DNA of 64,000 nt from Dolomitihabitans soli (GCF_022213955.1 NZ_JAKNTW010000019.1:62001-126000), one strand, 5' to 3'; shown: positions 16,254-24,793, counted from the first letter of the stretch. Notes: a model not told the origin generated them from the sequence alone. Numbers and translations: made by a program.

Positions 16254-17577
16254 GCGACTCCGCCGGCTGCCCGGTCAGGCGCAGCTCGGCCGCGTCGCCC
16301 AGCTCCACGAAACGCCGGTAGGCCGTGCGGTGGACCGAGTGGGGAGCCGGCTCGACGACGGTCACCGGCGGCCGGGGCCACGACCCGCCCGCCGCCGTGC
16401 CGGGCGCCGGCCACCAACCGGCCCCCGCGCCCGCCGCCAGGGCCGCGCCGTACGCGGCCAGGTCGGGCTCGGCGGGCACCTCGACGGGGACTTCGAGCAC
16501 ATCGGCCTTGATCTGGCACCACAGGGGGCTACGCGCCGGCGAACCGGCACAGACCAGGACGTCGAGCGAACCGGGCAGCGAGTCGGCGATATGGCGTAAG
16601 CCGTACGCCGTGCCTTCCAGCACCGCGCGGGCGAGGTGCCCCGGACCATGGCCGGAGCCCAGCCCGACGATCTCGGCCCGCAGGTCCCGCTGCCAGCGCG
16701 GCGCGCGCTCGCCCTCCAGGTACGGCAGGACGACGACGCCGTCCGCGCCGACGGGCACCGGCTCGGCCAGCGCCAGCAGTTCGGGAACCGTCCTGCCGGT
16801 CAGGTCGCGCAGCCACTCCAGCATCAGGCCGTGGCTGCTCACCGGGCCGCCGACGATGTCCACACCGGTCGCGGCGCTGCGCAGCGAGTACGGGTCGGCG
16901 TCCACGCCCGCGGCGTCGACGGCGACCGCGAGCCCGCCCGTGCGGCCGCCCGGGTCCAGGCCCCTGCCGGGGGTGTCCACGCCGCCGGCCCAGAAGGCCA
17001 GGTAGGCGTCCTGTGCCCCGGCCACCAGCGGGATGTCCTTGGGCAGGCCGAGCGCGCCGTCCGTGTAGCCGACGATCGTGCCGGTCTCGGCCCGCCTGCC
17101 GTACCCGTCGAGGCTGGGGTCGCCGGGCCAGCGTGCCTGCCGGTCGGCCGCGCCGAGCCTGGCCGGCACCCAGTCGTAGATCTGCATGACCTTGCCGGCG
17201 CCGAGCACCTCGCGCTGCGCGTAGTGCTGTTCGGCCGGACTGCCCGCGGCGCCCGCCGGGTGGCGTACGGTCACCGCCTGGCTGCCGTCCAGCGTGACCG
17301 TGGTCGGGCTCTGGCCGCCGACGCAGATCGCCTGCGGGCGCAGGCCGAGCGCGGTGACCGCCTCGACCACGGCCGCCAGCCACGCCGCCGGCTCCGCCCG
17401 GCCCTCCGCCCAGCCCTCCGCGCCCGCGTAGGACCCGGAGGCGCCGGCCACCACGTTCCCGTCGGGGTCGAGCGCCAGCGCCCGCGCGGAGTTCGACCCG
17501 ACGTCGATCCCCAGCACCGTGCTCCTCGCCCGCGCGGAGCTCGACCCGGCGTCCATCCCCGGCACCGTGCTCATCAC
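16240..17577 (-). CDS. FGGY-family carbohydrate kinase with duplicated N-terminal motif
   Basis: A 445-residue ASKHA-fold sugar/polyol kinase. The phosphate-1 loop VLGIDVGSNSARAL is preceded by a near-copy, VPGMDAGSSSARA, so residues about 3-18 and 19-34 are a tandem duplication; the first copy is degenerate. The catalytic Asp is in GAQDAYLAFWAGG. The adenosine site includes VCAGSPARSPLWCQIKAD and YGAALAAGAG. At 445 residues it is shorter than typical xylulokinases (about 500). The substrate is unknown. The last five codons sit in a tandem repeat. Neighbouring dehydrogenase and amidohydrolase are on the same strand. Confidence 0.82.
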   Translation of the reverse strand: MMSTVPGMDAGSSSARARSTVLGIDVGSNSARALALDPDGNVVAGASGSYAGAEGWAEGRAEPAAWLAAVVEAVTALGLRPQAICVGGQSPTTVTLDGSQAVTVRHPAGAAGSPAEQHYAQREVLGAGKVMQIYDWVPARLGAADRQARWPGDPSLDGYGRRAETGTIVGYTDGALGLPKDIPLVAGAQDAYLAFWAGGVDTPGRGLDPGGRTGGLAVAVDAAGVDADPYSLRSAATGVDIVGGPVSSHGLMLEWLRDLTGRTVPELLALAEPVPVGADGVVVLPYLEGERAPRWQRDLRAEIVGLGSGHGPGHLARAVLEGTAYGLRHIADSLPGSLDVLVCAGSPARSPLWCQIKADVLEVPVEVPAEPDLAAYGAALAAGAGAGWWPAPGTAAGGSWPRPPVTVVEPAPHSVHRTAYRRFVELGDAAELRLTGQPAESPVSG

Positions 17578-17692
17578 CGGCTCCTCCGCCCGGCTCCCGA
17601 ACGTGACCCCGTCGCCTGCTCCGGTCTCCGCGTCGCGGTCGCGCCGGGCCGGACGGCCTGCGCTGCGGTCCGGCGGGTGGCCGTTCCGGGCC

Positions 17693-18718
17693 TCATCGGC
17701 CGCCGACCAGGACGCGGTAGACCGGCGTGGTGGCGGCGAGCTTCAGCGCCTCGGCCACGTCGTCTAGGGCGAAGCGGGCCGTCACCAGGGCGTCCAGGTC
17801 GGCGGCGAGGACCCCGGAGGCGATCAGGGCGGCGGCCCGCCGCCAGTCCTCGGGCTCCTGGCTGTAGACGCCGATGATCGACAGCTCGTGGTGGTGGATC
17901 GCGTCCGGGCTGACCTCCACCGAGAGATCCTTGGCGAACGCGCCGTAGAGCACCACCGTGCCGCCGTCGTCGCACAGGCTCACGGCGGTCTCCAGGGCGC
18001 CCGGCGCGCCGGCGGTGACGAACACCAGATCCTGCTTGCCGCCCCGCTCCACCGCCTCGCCGGGGCTCGCGGTCCACGCGGCCCCCGCCGCCTCGGCCTC
18101 GGCGAGCCTGCCGGTGCTCACGTCGATCATGCCGACCGACTCCGCGCCCGCCTGCCGCGCCAGCGCGAGGTGCAGCCGGCCCATGTACCCCGCGCCGATC
18201 ACCGCCACCCGGTCACCGGCGCGCAGCCCGCCCAGCCGCAGCGAGTGGACCACGCAGGCCACCGGCTCACCCATCGCCGCGTGCTCGATCGGCGCCCGCC
18301 CCGTCACGTACGCCTGGGACGCCTTCACCACGACGCTGTCCGCGAGCCCCGCCCCGAAGGACACCGTGCCGTCGGACAGGGCGCCACCCTGGGGACGCTT
18401 GCACAACGCGCTGCGCCCCCGCCGGCACGACGCGCAGGTGCCGCACCGGGTCAGCAGATCGACCGTCACCGTGTCGCCCACCCGCGGCGACCCGGCCAGA
18501 CCGGCCACCGCGTCGCCCACCCCGGCGACCCGCCCGGCCACCTCGTGACCCGGCGCCACCGGGTAGAACCGCTTCTCCCCGAGGTAGAGGCGGCGCTCCA
18601 TCGTGCACAACCCGCACGCGCCCACCTCCACCAGCACCTCGTCGGGGCCGACACTCGGCGCGGGTTCCGCACGCAACTCGACGACCTCGGGGGCGGTCAC
18701 CACGGCGACTCTCATCAA
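17693..18718 (-). CDS. Zinc-dependent alcohol/polyol dehydrogenase (MDR family)
   Basis: A 341-residue medium-chain dehydrogenase. The catalytic zinc region is GACGLCTMERRLYLG with a later GHEVAGRVAGVGD. The structural zinc lobe is CGTCASCRRGRSALC (four Cys). The Rossmann nucleotide-binding motif is VAVIGAGYMGRLHLALARQ, probably NAD-preferring like sorbitol and threonine dehydrogenases. It oxidises an alcohol to a ketone or aldehyde. The stop of the amidohydrolase overlaps its start by four bases, so the two are coupled. With the FGGY kinase it could process a polyol or sugar-like intermediate. Confidence 0.88.
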   Translation of the reverse strand: MMRVAVVTAPEVVELRAEPAPSVGPDEVLVEVGACGLCTMERRLYLGEKRFYPVAPGHEVAGRVAGVGDAVAGLAGSPRVGDTVTVDLLTRCGTCASCRRGRSALCKRPQGGALSDGTVSFGAGLADSVVVKASQAYVTGRAPIEHAAMGEPVACVVHSLRLGGLRAGDRVAVIGAGYMGRLHLALARQAGAESVGMIDVSTGRLAEAEAAGAAWTASPGEAVERGGKQDLVFVTAGAPGALETAVSLCDDGGTVVLYGAFAKDLSVEVSPDAIHHHELSIIGVYSQEPEDWRRAAALIASGVLAADLDALVTARFALDDVAEALKLAATTPVYRVLVGGR

Positions 18719-20121
18719 TTACTCCTCAGATGCGGCCAGGAATGGCGTACGGTGACGCCGGCCCGCATCAGCAGGGCGGCGGAGGCTTTGAGCGACTCGG
18801 CCCGCAGGCCGGCCTCGTCGACGGTCACGCAACGGCCCCGCCGTACGACCTGCCGACCGTTGACGAACACGTCACGGACCGAGCGGCCGTCGGTGGACCA
18901 CACGAGCTGCTGCGCCACGTCGCCGCGGGGCGTCCACTGCGGGCCCGTCGCGTCGTGCACGACCAGGTCGGCGAGCTTACCCGGTTCGATCGAGCCCACC
19001 CGCGCGGCGAGCCCGACCGCCTCCGCGCCGCGGATCGTGGCCATCTCCAGGGCTTCGGGCGCGCCGATCCCCGCCGGGTCCAGGCCCATGTCCTTGGCCA
19101 GCCCGGCGGCCAGGGCGGCGGCCCGCAGGATGTCGGCGGCGTCTCCCGCGTTGCCCGTGTCGCAGCCCAGCGCGATCCTGCCGCCCCGGGTGAAGAGCTC
19201 CGCGTGCCGTCCCGCCCTGGTGACGCCCTGGCCGAGCCGCAGGTACGCCCACGGGCAGTAGGCGATCGCCGTACCGGTGGCCAGCACGGCGCCGACCTCC
19301 GCGTCGTCGAGCCAGACGGCGTGCGCCAGCAGCAGGTGCGGGCCGAGCACGCCGAGGTCGGCGAGGTGCAGCAGCGGGCGGCGGCCGGACCGCTCCCGGT
19401 AGTGCTCGACGTCGGCGCGGCCGGGCGACATGTGCATGGTCAGCCCGGCGCCCGTGGTGCGGGCGAGGTCGGCCGCACCGGCGAGCAGCTCGTCGGAGGC
19501 CAGCCCGTGACCGACGAGGGTGACCCGGCCCTCGACGAGGCCGCCCGCCGGATACGACTCGATCACCGCACGCTGACGGTCGAGCACCTCCCCGGCCGGG
19601 GCGGCGTGCGGCGCGTCCTCGACGTCCCAGCCCCAGGTGCCGACGGTGCCCCGTACGCCCGCCTGGGTCATCGCCCGCGCGACCCGGTCGGGATGGGCGA
19701 CGGTGCCGGCCTCGACGATCGTGGTGACCCCGTTGCGCAGGTTCTCGACGCAGGCCAGCAGCGCGGAGAGCTCCTCGTCCTCCGGCAGATGGGCTTCGTG
19801 CAGCGGCACCGCCCACTGGTAGATGGCCTCGTCGGAATCGATGTCGTCCGGGATGCACGCCCGCACCAGGGGGTCGCCCGTCAGATGCTGATGGGCGTTG
19901 ATCAGGCCGGGCGTGACCACGCAGTCGGTGGCGTCCAGCTCCGCCGTACCGGGAAAGCGGGAGCGTAGTTCGCGGGTCCCGCCGGCGGCGATGATCGTGT
20001 CGCCGGCGACGGCGACCGTGCCGCCGAGGAGCACCTCGCGGCGGGGATTCATGGTCACGACGTCGCCACCGGTGATCAGGAGATCCGGACTCAGCGCCAT
20101 GCCATCGAACGCTAGGTTCAT
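18715..20121 (-). CDS. Amidohydrolase-superfamily deaminase/hydrolase (TrzA/AtzA-like)
   Basis: A 468-residue amidohydrolase of the TrzA/cytosine-deaminase/SAH-deaminase branch. Metal ligands are visible as HQH in GLINAHQHLTGDP, His in LTMHMSPGRADVE, His in LLAHAVWLDDAEV and Asp in ALGCDTGNAGDA. The C-terminal composite beta domain carries GKLADLVVHDATGP and VFVNGRQVVRRG. Substrates in the branch are ring amines, ring chlorides or cyclic amides, which suits a heterocycle pathway. ATG at 20121 is preferred because it leaves about 100 bp for divergent promoters; GTG at 20184 and ATG at 20100 are alternatives. It overlaps the dehydrogenase by four bases. Confidence 0.85.
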   Translation of the reverse strand: MNLAFDGMALSPDLLITGGDVVTMNPRREVLLGGTVAVAGDTIIAAGGTRELRSRFPGTAELDATDCVVTPGLINAHQHLTGDPLVRACIPDDIDSDEAIYQWAVPLHEAHLPEDEELSALLACVENLRNGVTTIVEAGTVAHPDRVARAMTQAGVRGTVGTWGWDVEDAPHAAPAGEVLDRQRAVIESYPAGGLVEGRVTLVGHGLASDELLAGAADLARTTGAGLTMHMSPGRADVEHYRERSGRRPLLHLADLGVLGPHLLLAHAVWLDDAEVGAVLATGTAIAYCPWAYLRLGQGVTRAGRHAELFTRGGRIALGCDTGNAGDAADILRAAALAAGLAKDMGLDPAGIGAPEALEMATIRGAEAVGLAARVGSIEPGKLADLVVHDATGPQWTPRGDVAQQLVWSTDGRSVRDVFVNGRQVVRRGRCVTVDEAGLRAESLKASAALLMRAGVTVRHSWPHLRSN

Positions 20122-20220
20122 CGGGTCACTCAGGTCATCACCCCCGGAGCACAACAAGTCGGGCGGACTCCATGCCAGGGACACAATGCCCGGCTCTGCC
20201 CCTGCGGCCAGGCTGACCCC

Positions 20221-21708
20221 ATGCGTTACGATCCGGCCTGGCTTGACGCCGACCCGCTGCCCCAGCTCATCGATGGTCGCGAAACCCGCGAAGGGCCGGT
20301 CCGCCCGGTGGTCGACCCCTCCACGGGAGAGTCACCCGCGTCGTACGCCGAAGCCACCGCCGCCGAGGTCGACCGGGCGCTCGCCGCGGCCAGACGCAGC
20401 CACGACGCCGGCGAGTGGCGGCGGATGCCCGGCGCGCTCAAGGCCCAGCTCCTCGACGCCGTCGCCGCCGAGATCCGCGCGGACGCCCGCCGCCTCGCCA
20501 CTCTCGAAGCCCTCGACACCGGCAAGGCCGTCGGCGGCGCCCTCACCAACGACGTCTACGAGGCCGCCAACGCCTTCTCCTACGCCGCGGCCGTCGCCCG
20601 CACCATGCACGGAGACGTACGGCGCAGCGCCTTCCCGCCCGAACTGCTCCCCGGCGGCGGCCCGGACCTGCTGACCATGCGCCTGCGCGAACCCGCCGGC
20701 GTGGTCGCCGAACTGCTGCCCTGGAACGGCCCGCTGATGACCGGCAGCCAGCGCATCGCGATGGCCCTCGCCGCCGGCTGCTCCATCGTGGCCAAGCCGC
20801 CGGAGGAGGCCGTGGTCTCCCTGGTCGAGTTGGGCCGGATCCTCACCCGCGCCGGGCTCCCCGCCGGGGTGCTCAACCTCGTGCTCGGCCCCGGCGAGAC
20901 CATCGGCGAGCAACTCGTCACCGACCCGCGCGTCGACCTGATCAGCCTCACCGGCGGCACCGACACCGGCCGCCGCGTGCTGGAGCTGGCCGCCCGCAAC
21001 CTGACCCCCACCCATCTGGAGCTCGGCGGCAAGTCTCCGGTCATCGTCTTCGCCGACGCCGACCTCGACCAGGCCGTCGGCTGGGCCATGATGGCGGCCT
21101 TCGTCAACATGGGCGAGGTCTGCGTGGCCGGCAGCCGCCTCCTCGTCGAGCAGTCCGTCTACGAGGACGTCCTGAAGGGGGTCGCCGGGGCCGCCGCCGG
21201 TCTGCCCATCGGCGACGCCCTCGACCCCGACACCTTCATCGGCCCGCTGATCACCGAGCAGCACGCCGACCGGGTCCGCGGCTTCGTCTCCCGGGCCGTC
21301 GCGGCCGGCGACGGCACGGTGGTCGGCTCGCCGTCCGTCGCGGGCGGCACCCGCCCCACCTTCGTCCCGCCCACGGTGCTCGCCGGCGTACGGCCCGGCA
21401 GCGAGATCGAGCAGCAGGAGGTCTTCGGCCCCGTCCTCGCCGTCACCCCCTTCTCCTCCGAGGCCGAGGCCCTCTCCCTGGCCAACGGCACCGCCTACGG
21501 CCTCAACGGCACGGTCTTCACCCGCGACCTCGAACGCGCCTTCCGCGTCTCCGACGCCCTCGACTGCGGCGAGATCAACGTCAACTGCCACTTCACCCCC
21601 GACATGAACGGCGGCCGAGGCGAACCCCGCCGCGCCAGCGGCCACTCCCGCACCGGCATCGACGCCTACACCCGCCTCAAGGCGATCACCATCCAAACCC
21701 GCTCCTGA
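20221..21708 (+). CDS. NAD(P)-dependent aldehyde dehydrogenase
   Basis: A 495-residue ALDH-superfamily enzyme that oxidises an aldehyde to the acid. The general-base Glu lies in THLELGGKSPVIVFADADLD, the catalytic Cys in NMGEVCVAGSRLLVEQ, and the cofactor region in LTGGTDTGRRVLELA. The C-terminal EVFGPVLAVTPFSSEAEA and AYGLNGTVFTRD are standard. The usual second Cys after the nucleophile is replaced by Val. Transcribed divergently from the amidohydrolase and ended by a strong hairpin. It likely supplies the acid used by the CoA synthetase in the same island. Confidence 0.92.
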   Translation: MRYDPAWLDADPLPQLIDGRETREGPVRPVVDPSTGESPASYAEATAAEVDRALAAARRSHDAGEWRRMPGALKAQLLDAVAAEIRADARRLATLEALDTGKAVGGALTNDVYEAANAFSYAAAVARTMHGDVRRSAFPPELLPGGGPDLLTMRLREPAGVVAELLPWNGPLMTGSQRIAMALAAGCSIVAKPPEEAVVSLVELGRILTRAGLPAGVLNLVLGPGETIGEQLVTDPRVDLISLTGGTDTGRRVLELAARNLTPTHLELGGKSPVIVFADADLDQAVGWAMMAAFVNMGEVCVAGSRLLVEQSVYEDVLKGVAGAAAGLPIGDALDPDTFIGPLITEQHADRVRGFVSRAVAAGDGTVVGSPSVAGGTRPTFVPPTVLAGVRPGSEIEQQEVFGPVLAVTPFSSEAEALSLANGTAYGLNGTVFTRDLERAFRVSDALDCGEINVNCHFTPDMNGGRGEPRRASGHSRTGIDAYTRLKAITIQTRS

Positions 21709-21713
21709 CCACG

Positions 21714-21750
21714 CCCGCGGCCTGCCCCGCACGCGTGGGCAGGCCGCGGG
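21714..21750 (+). terminator. Strong hairpin after the aldehyde dehydrogenase
   Basis: Perfect 14-bp stem, CCCGCGGCCTGCCC at 21714-21727 and its complement at 21737-21750, nine-base loop, starting six bases after the stop codon. It marks the right end of the catabolic island. Confidence 0.85.
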
Positions 21751-22030
21751 TCGGCGAGCAGGTCACCCGCGACCTGATCCGTTGCTGTGGCCAGAGCGCC
21801 GCTCCCGTTCGGTCCGCTCGTCCTGCGGTCGTTGCCCGTACGGCAGGCCCGTCGGCGTTGGGCGCACTCCGGGTCCGGTCGACCGTGCCTCGGGCGGCAG
21901 CTGCAGGTGTGTTCGCGGACCCGGATCCGGTCGCCCCTGGCGTGTGGATTCAGCCAGCGAATGCGTTCATGCGCCGCTTGGGGCGGCGGTGCGCTGCGCG
22001 GCTTCAGCGTCATATCCCGCCGTTGGGTGG

Positions 22031-22201
22031 GTGGAGAGAACGCTGGCCTGGCTGACCGCCTGCCGTCGCCTGGCCCGCGACTACGAACGCGACCCTGCCG
22101 TCTCCGAGGCGATCATCCGCTGGGCGGCCATCGCCGGTATGGCCCGCCGCCTCACCCGAGGAGGACCCGCCCGACGCCAACCGCGCTACATCTGCGACTG
22201 A
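22031..22201 (+). pseudogene. IS5-family transposase, C-terminal remnant
   Basis: 56 codons matching the extreme C-terminus of IS5-type DDE transposases: VERTLAWLTACRRLARDYER followed by DPAVSEAIIRWAAIAGMARR and a basic tail. The VERT(L/F)AWL segment holds the final catalytic Glu region of the family. No upstream DDE domain, start codon or ribosome site is in frame, and terminal inverted repeats are not visible. The preceding bases (21751-22030) show no intact gene. This is therefore a dead fragment, marking past insertion at the edge of the accessory zone. Confidence 0.8.
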
Positions 22202-22373
22202 AGTCCCGCCAAAAACGATCTTCTCAAACACGCACCAATAAGAGCTCATTCGGAGCCAGGCGACTCCACTCTTCCGGCGGAATTGAGTAGCGGCCTACTC
22301 ATACGAGAATTTTCAGAGACAGGCAAACTCTACCCAAGAGAGCGCAAACAGGCACAAGAGAAAGTGATGGGAA

Positions 22374-22913
22374 ATGGCGAAGCATCACATCAAGACGATC
22401 GCCGTGCTCATAGCGGGGATGGCCGCGACTGCGGGAATGGCAGTGTCTGCACCGGCGGCCTCAGCCTCCTCGGTACCACCCGTGCCAGCAGGGGCCCTTA
22501 TCTGGCTCGTGAACGAGAACAGCGGTAAGTGCCTCGCCATCGCCGGTGGCGGCACCGCCGACAACATCTACGCCAACCAGTACACCTGCGACTTCCACCC
22601 GTCACGTATCTGGTACCTCGTGGACAGAGGCAACAACACTTACTGGATCAGGAACTACAACAGCGGCAAGTGCCTCGCCATCGCCGGCGGCGGCACCGCC
22701 GACAACATCTACGCCAACCAGTACACCTGCGATGGACACCCATCGCGCCTCTGGTACTTCGTCGACATGGGCTACGCCAAGTATCACATCAGGAACTGGA
22801 ACAGCAGCAAGTGCCTTAGCATCGCCGGCGGCGGCACTGCCAACAACATCTACGCCAACCAGTACACCTGCGACTCCCACGCGGCACGCAAGTGGTACTT
22901 CATCCCCCGCTGA
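22374..22913 (+). CDS. Secreted ricin-type beta-trefoil lectin
   Basis: 179 residues: a Sec signal peptide (MAKHHIKTIAVLIAGMAATA, then an AxA site near SAPAASAS at about 28-32), then one beta-trefoil made of three near-identical repeats of about 45 residues. Each repeat carries SGKCLAIAGGGTADNIYANQ and YTCDxHPSRxWY, with the Cys pair and the Q-x-W-like end of ricin-B repeats. The repeats are also nearly identical at DNA level, so they arose or were homogenised recently. No enzyme domain is attached, so it is a free-standing sugar-binding protein. Confidence 0.88.
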   Translation: MAKHHIKTIAVLIAGMAATAGMAVSAPAASASSVPPVPAGALIWLVNENSGKCLAIAGGGTADNIYANQYTCDFHPSRIWYLVDRGNNTYWIRNYNSGKCLAIAGGGTADNIYANQYTCDGHPSRLWYFVDMGYAKYHIRNWNSSKCLSIAGGGTANNIYANQYTCDSHAARKWYFIPR

Positions 22914-22983
22914 CCCTCAAATCACGAAGAAACTCCGCAACCCACGTCCGAGAGACCGAAGAACAGCCTGATAAGGAGGCTGA

Positions 22984-23826
22984 CTACTGTCTGGCCGCCG
23001 CCAGGCTGGGCCTCGACCCGTATTCCAAGGCGGAAGCATAATGGCTGATCCAGGTGTGGTAGGCCGCGACGTCGGTCCATATGGCGCGGCCGTTGCCCGT
23101 GCCGCATCCTGGCAGCATGCTCTCGGTGCGGGAGGTGACGCCCGCGAGGGTCCAGTGCCGGCCCGCCCTGCGGGCGAGTGGGCCACCGGAGTCGTGGGTG
23201 CAGACGCCGGCCTTGGGGTGGGGCACCTCGGCGCACACCTCTTCGCGGCCTTGGATGCGCGCGCAGTGACTGTCGGGGATGACGATGTGGTCCAATTCCC
23301 GGAGCATCGTGGGAAGCGATCCGATGGGGCAGTTTTCAGTGAAAGGCGGCGGACAGGTGTACCCCCAGCCGAGGACGCGCGCCTTGCCGCCCGGCTCCGC
23401 CGTCCGGGTGGGGAGCCGGATCGGGCGCTGCGTGACCGGCCGATTCAGCTTGATCAGGGCCATGTCGTGGGTGATACGTACATCGCCTGTTTCGGGATCG
23501 CGGGTTTTCGTGTAGCCGGGGTGGAGGATCACGGATGCGACACCGGTCAGTGATCCGCCTTCCAGCCTGGACGTGCTGCCGATCCGGACCATGGTCCGGC
23601 CGGCCGTTACCCCCGGCGTGCAGTGGCCGGCGGTGACCACCCACTGGGGCGCGATGAGCGAGGCGCCGCAGAAGTGGCCGTGCTCGGGATCGTGCAGCGT
23701 GGCCATGAAGGAGTACTTCTCGGTCGCCTCCCGGCCGCCGATGATCGCGGCGGCCGGGGGCGCAGTGCCGAAGACGGCCGTAACCGTCGCGAGCACCGCG
23801 GCGGCCAAGGCGGTGTGTGCCCTCAT
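22984..23826 (-). CDS. Secreted trypsin-like serine protease
   Basis: 280 residues. A signal peptide (residues 1 to about 27, ending PPAAA) is followed directly by IIGGREATEK, a chymotrypsin-type mature N-terminus, so a very short propeptide or none is likely. Catalytic triad: His68 in TAGHC, Asp121 in THDMALIKL and Ser213 in HDSGGPL. The residue before DSGGP is His rather than the usual Gly. The ATG overlaps the stop of the HTH gene by four bases (ATGA), with AGGGAGGAACG upstream, so the protease is expressed as the third gene of a DUF2975/XRE operon. Confidence 0.9.
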   Translation of the reverse strand: MRAHTALAAAVLATVTAVFGTAPPAAAIIGGREATEKYSFMATLHDPEHGHFCGASLIAPQWVVTAGHCTPGVTAGRTMVRIGSTSRLEGGSLTGVASVILHPGYTKTRDPETGDVRITHDMALIKLNRPVTQRPIRLPTRTAEPGGKARVLGWGYTCPPPFTENCPIGSLPTMLRELDHIVIPDSHCARIQGREEVCAEVPHPKAGVCTHDSGGPLARRAGRHWTLAGVTSRTESMLPGCGTGNGRAIWTDVAAYHTWISHYASALEYGSRPSLAAARQ

Positions 23827-24074
23827 CGTTCCTCCCTGGGGTGATAGCCGAGCACGTCGCCCGGTTGGCAGTTCAGGACTCCGCAGATCCTGGTGAGGGT
23901 GGTGAACCGGATGGCCCTCGCCCGGCCGTTCTTCAGCACGGAGAGGTTGGCGACGGTGATCTGGGCGCGGTCGGCCAGTTCGGTGAGGGTCATGCCGCGA
24001 TCTTCCAGCAGTCGGTCCAGGTGGACGGTGATGGCGTGCTCCTGGTCTTCGACTGCGGCTTCGGCGCGTGGCAT
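23823..24074 (-). CDS. XRE-family (YozG-type) helix-turn-helix regulator
   Basis: An 83-residue DNA-binding protein consisting of little more than one XRE helix-turn-helix (HLDRLLEDRGMTLTELADRA, then TVANLSVLKNGRARAIRF, CGVLNCQPGDVLGY). Proteins of this length, ending in CQPGD(V/I)L, are the standard partners of DUF2975 membrane proteins. ATG at 24074 shares its A with the DUF2975 stop (TGATG); a GTG one codon earlier is possible. It probably controls its own operon through the repeats upstream of the DUF2975 gene. Confidence 0.88.
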   Translation of the reverse strand: MPRAEAAVEDQEHAITVHLDRLLEDRGMTLTELADRAQITVANLSVLKNGRARAIRFTTLTRICGVLNCQPGDVLGYHPREER

Positions 24075-24691
24075 CACACGAGCCCTTTCAGGTCATCGCG
24101 CATCCGCACGGCCTTGCGCAGGACGGCTGCCAGTGCCAGCAGCCCGAGCCCGACGAGCGGAACGACGGGCGGGATCTCCTTGAGCAGGTAGACACCCGGA
24201 TCCACCGTCAGGCTGTCCATCAGGCGCATCATCGCGAAGGCTTCCGCCTGGGGTGCCAGCAGGCCCCCGGCAAGGAGCCACCAGCCGAGCAGACGCACCT
24301 GTCGCGCCACCTGCGGAATGAAGACCTCCTTGCGTGCCCGCCACAACAACCGCCAGACAAGGAAGAACGCGCCGGCAGCGACGATGAAGCTGGGTGCGGT
24401 GGTGAGTGCCTGCCAGATGTACTGGCCGGTGTCGGGGGTGAAGTCGACGTAGCTCAGATCGTTTGCCGACACCAGGACGCTTGGCCGGGTCCCCTCGGTA
24501 TAGGCCAGGTCCTCGATCGGGATGCTGTGGAAGTTGGGGGAGTCCCCTACCACGAAACCGCCGGTCAGGCCGAAGAACCCCTGCCGGGAGTAGAGGGCCA
24601 TGCTGGTGATCACGCCTGTCACCAGGACGAGAAGCGCGAAGACCGCAGGTGTGCGGGCTGCGCGCAGGGTTCGGTCGTACGTCGTTGCCAT
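24074..24691 (-). CDS. DUF2975-family membrane protein
   Basis: A 205-residue protein with four predicted membrane segments (about 14-34, 95-118, 137-158, 172-192) and two extracytoplasmic stretches, the first of which contains YIWQALTTAPSF. The length, topology and direct coupling to a small XRE gene are the DUF2975/YozG arrangement found in firmicutes and actinobacteria. The pair is thought to sense an envelope signal, but the family has no settled function. ATG at 24691 has GGAGG six bases upstream. Two ATATCGA-type repeats lie just before it. Confidence 0.8.
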   Translation of the reverse strand: MATTYDRTLRAARTPAVFALLVLVTGVITSMALYSRQGFFGLTGGFVVGDSPNFHSIPIEDLAYTEGTRPSVLVSANDLSYVDFTPDTGQYIWQALTTAPSFIVAAGAFFLVWRLLWRARKEVFIPQVARQVRLLGWWLLAGGLLAPQAEAFAMMRLMDSLTVDPGVYLLKEIPPVVPLVGLGLLALAAVLRKAVRMRDDLKGLV

Positions 24692-24705
24692 GGCAGTCCT
24701 CCGCC

Positions 24706-24754
24706 ATATCGAATATCGATAGCCCTGCGGTTGGAGGATATCGATAGTCGATAG
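24706..24754 (-). promoter_or_regulatory. Paired ATATCGA-type operator repeats
   Basis: Two 17-base direct repeats, ATATCGAATATCGATAG (24706-24722) and ATATCGATAGTCGATAG (24738-24754), 32 bp apart (about three helical turns) and 15 bp upstream of the DUF2975 start. Each contains overlapping CGATA/TATCG half-sites. They are probable binding sites of the operon's XRE protein or of an external repressor. The AT-rich boxes may also serve as the -10 region. Confidence 0.6.
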
Positions 24755-24793
24755 GGCATGCAAGCGCTTGTCGAAGTGCGGTGGCAAAACCGG

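Noticed and set aside
21666..22013. A 115-codon minus-strand frame after the aldehyde dehydrogenase
   Set aside because: It crosses the terminator and antisense to the dehydrogenase end. A short Cys-containing part (VREHTCSCRP) looks gene-like, but the rest does not, so I could not support a gene.
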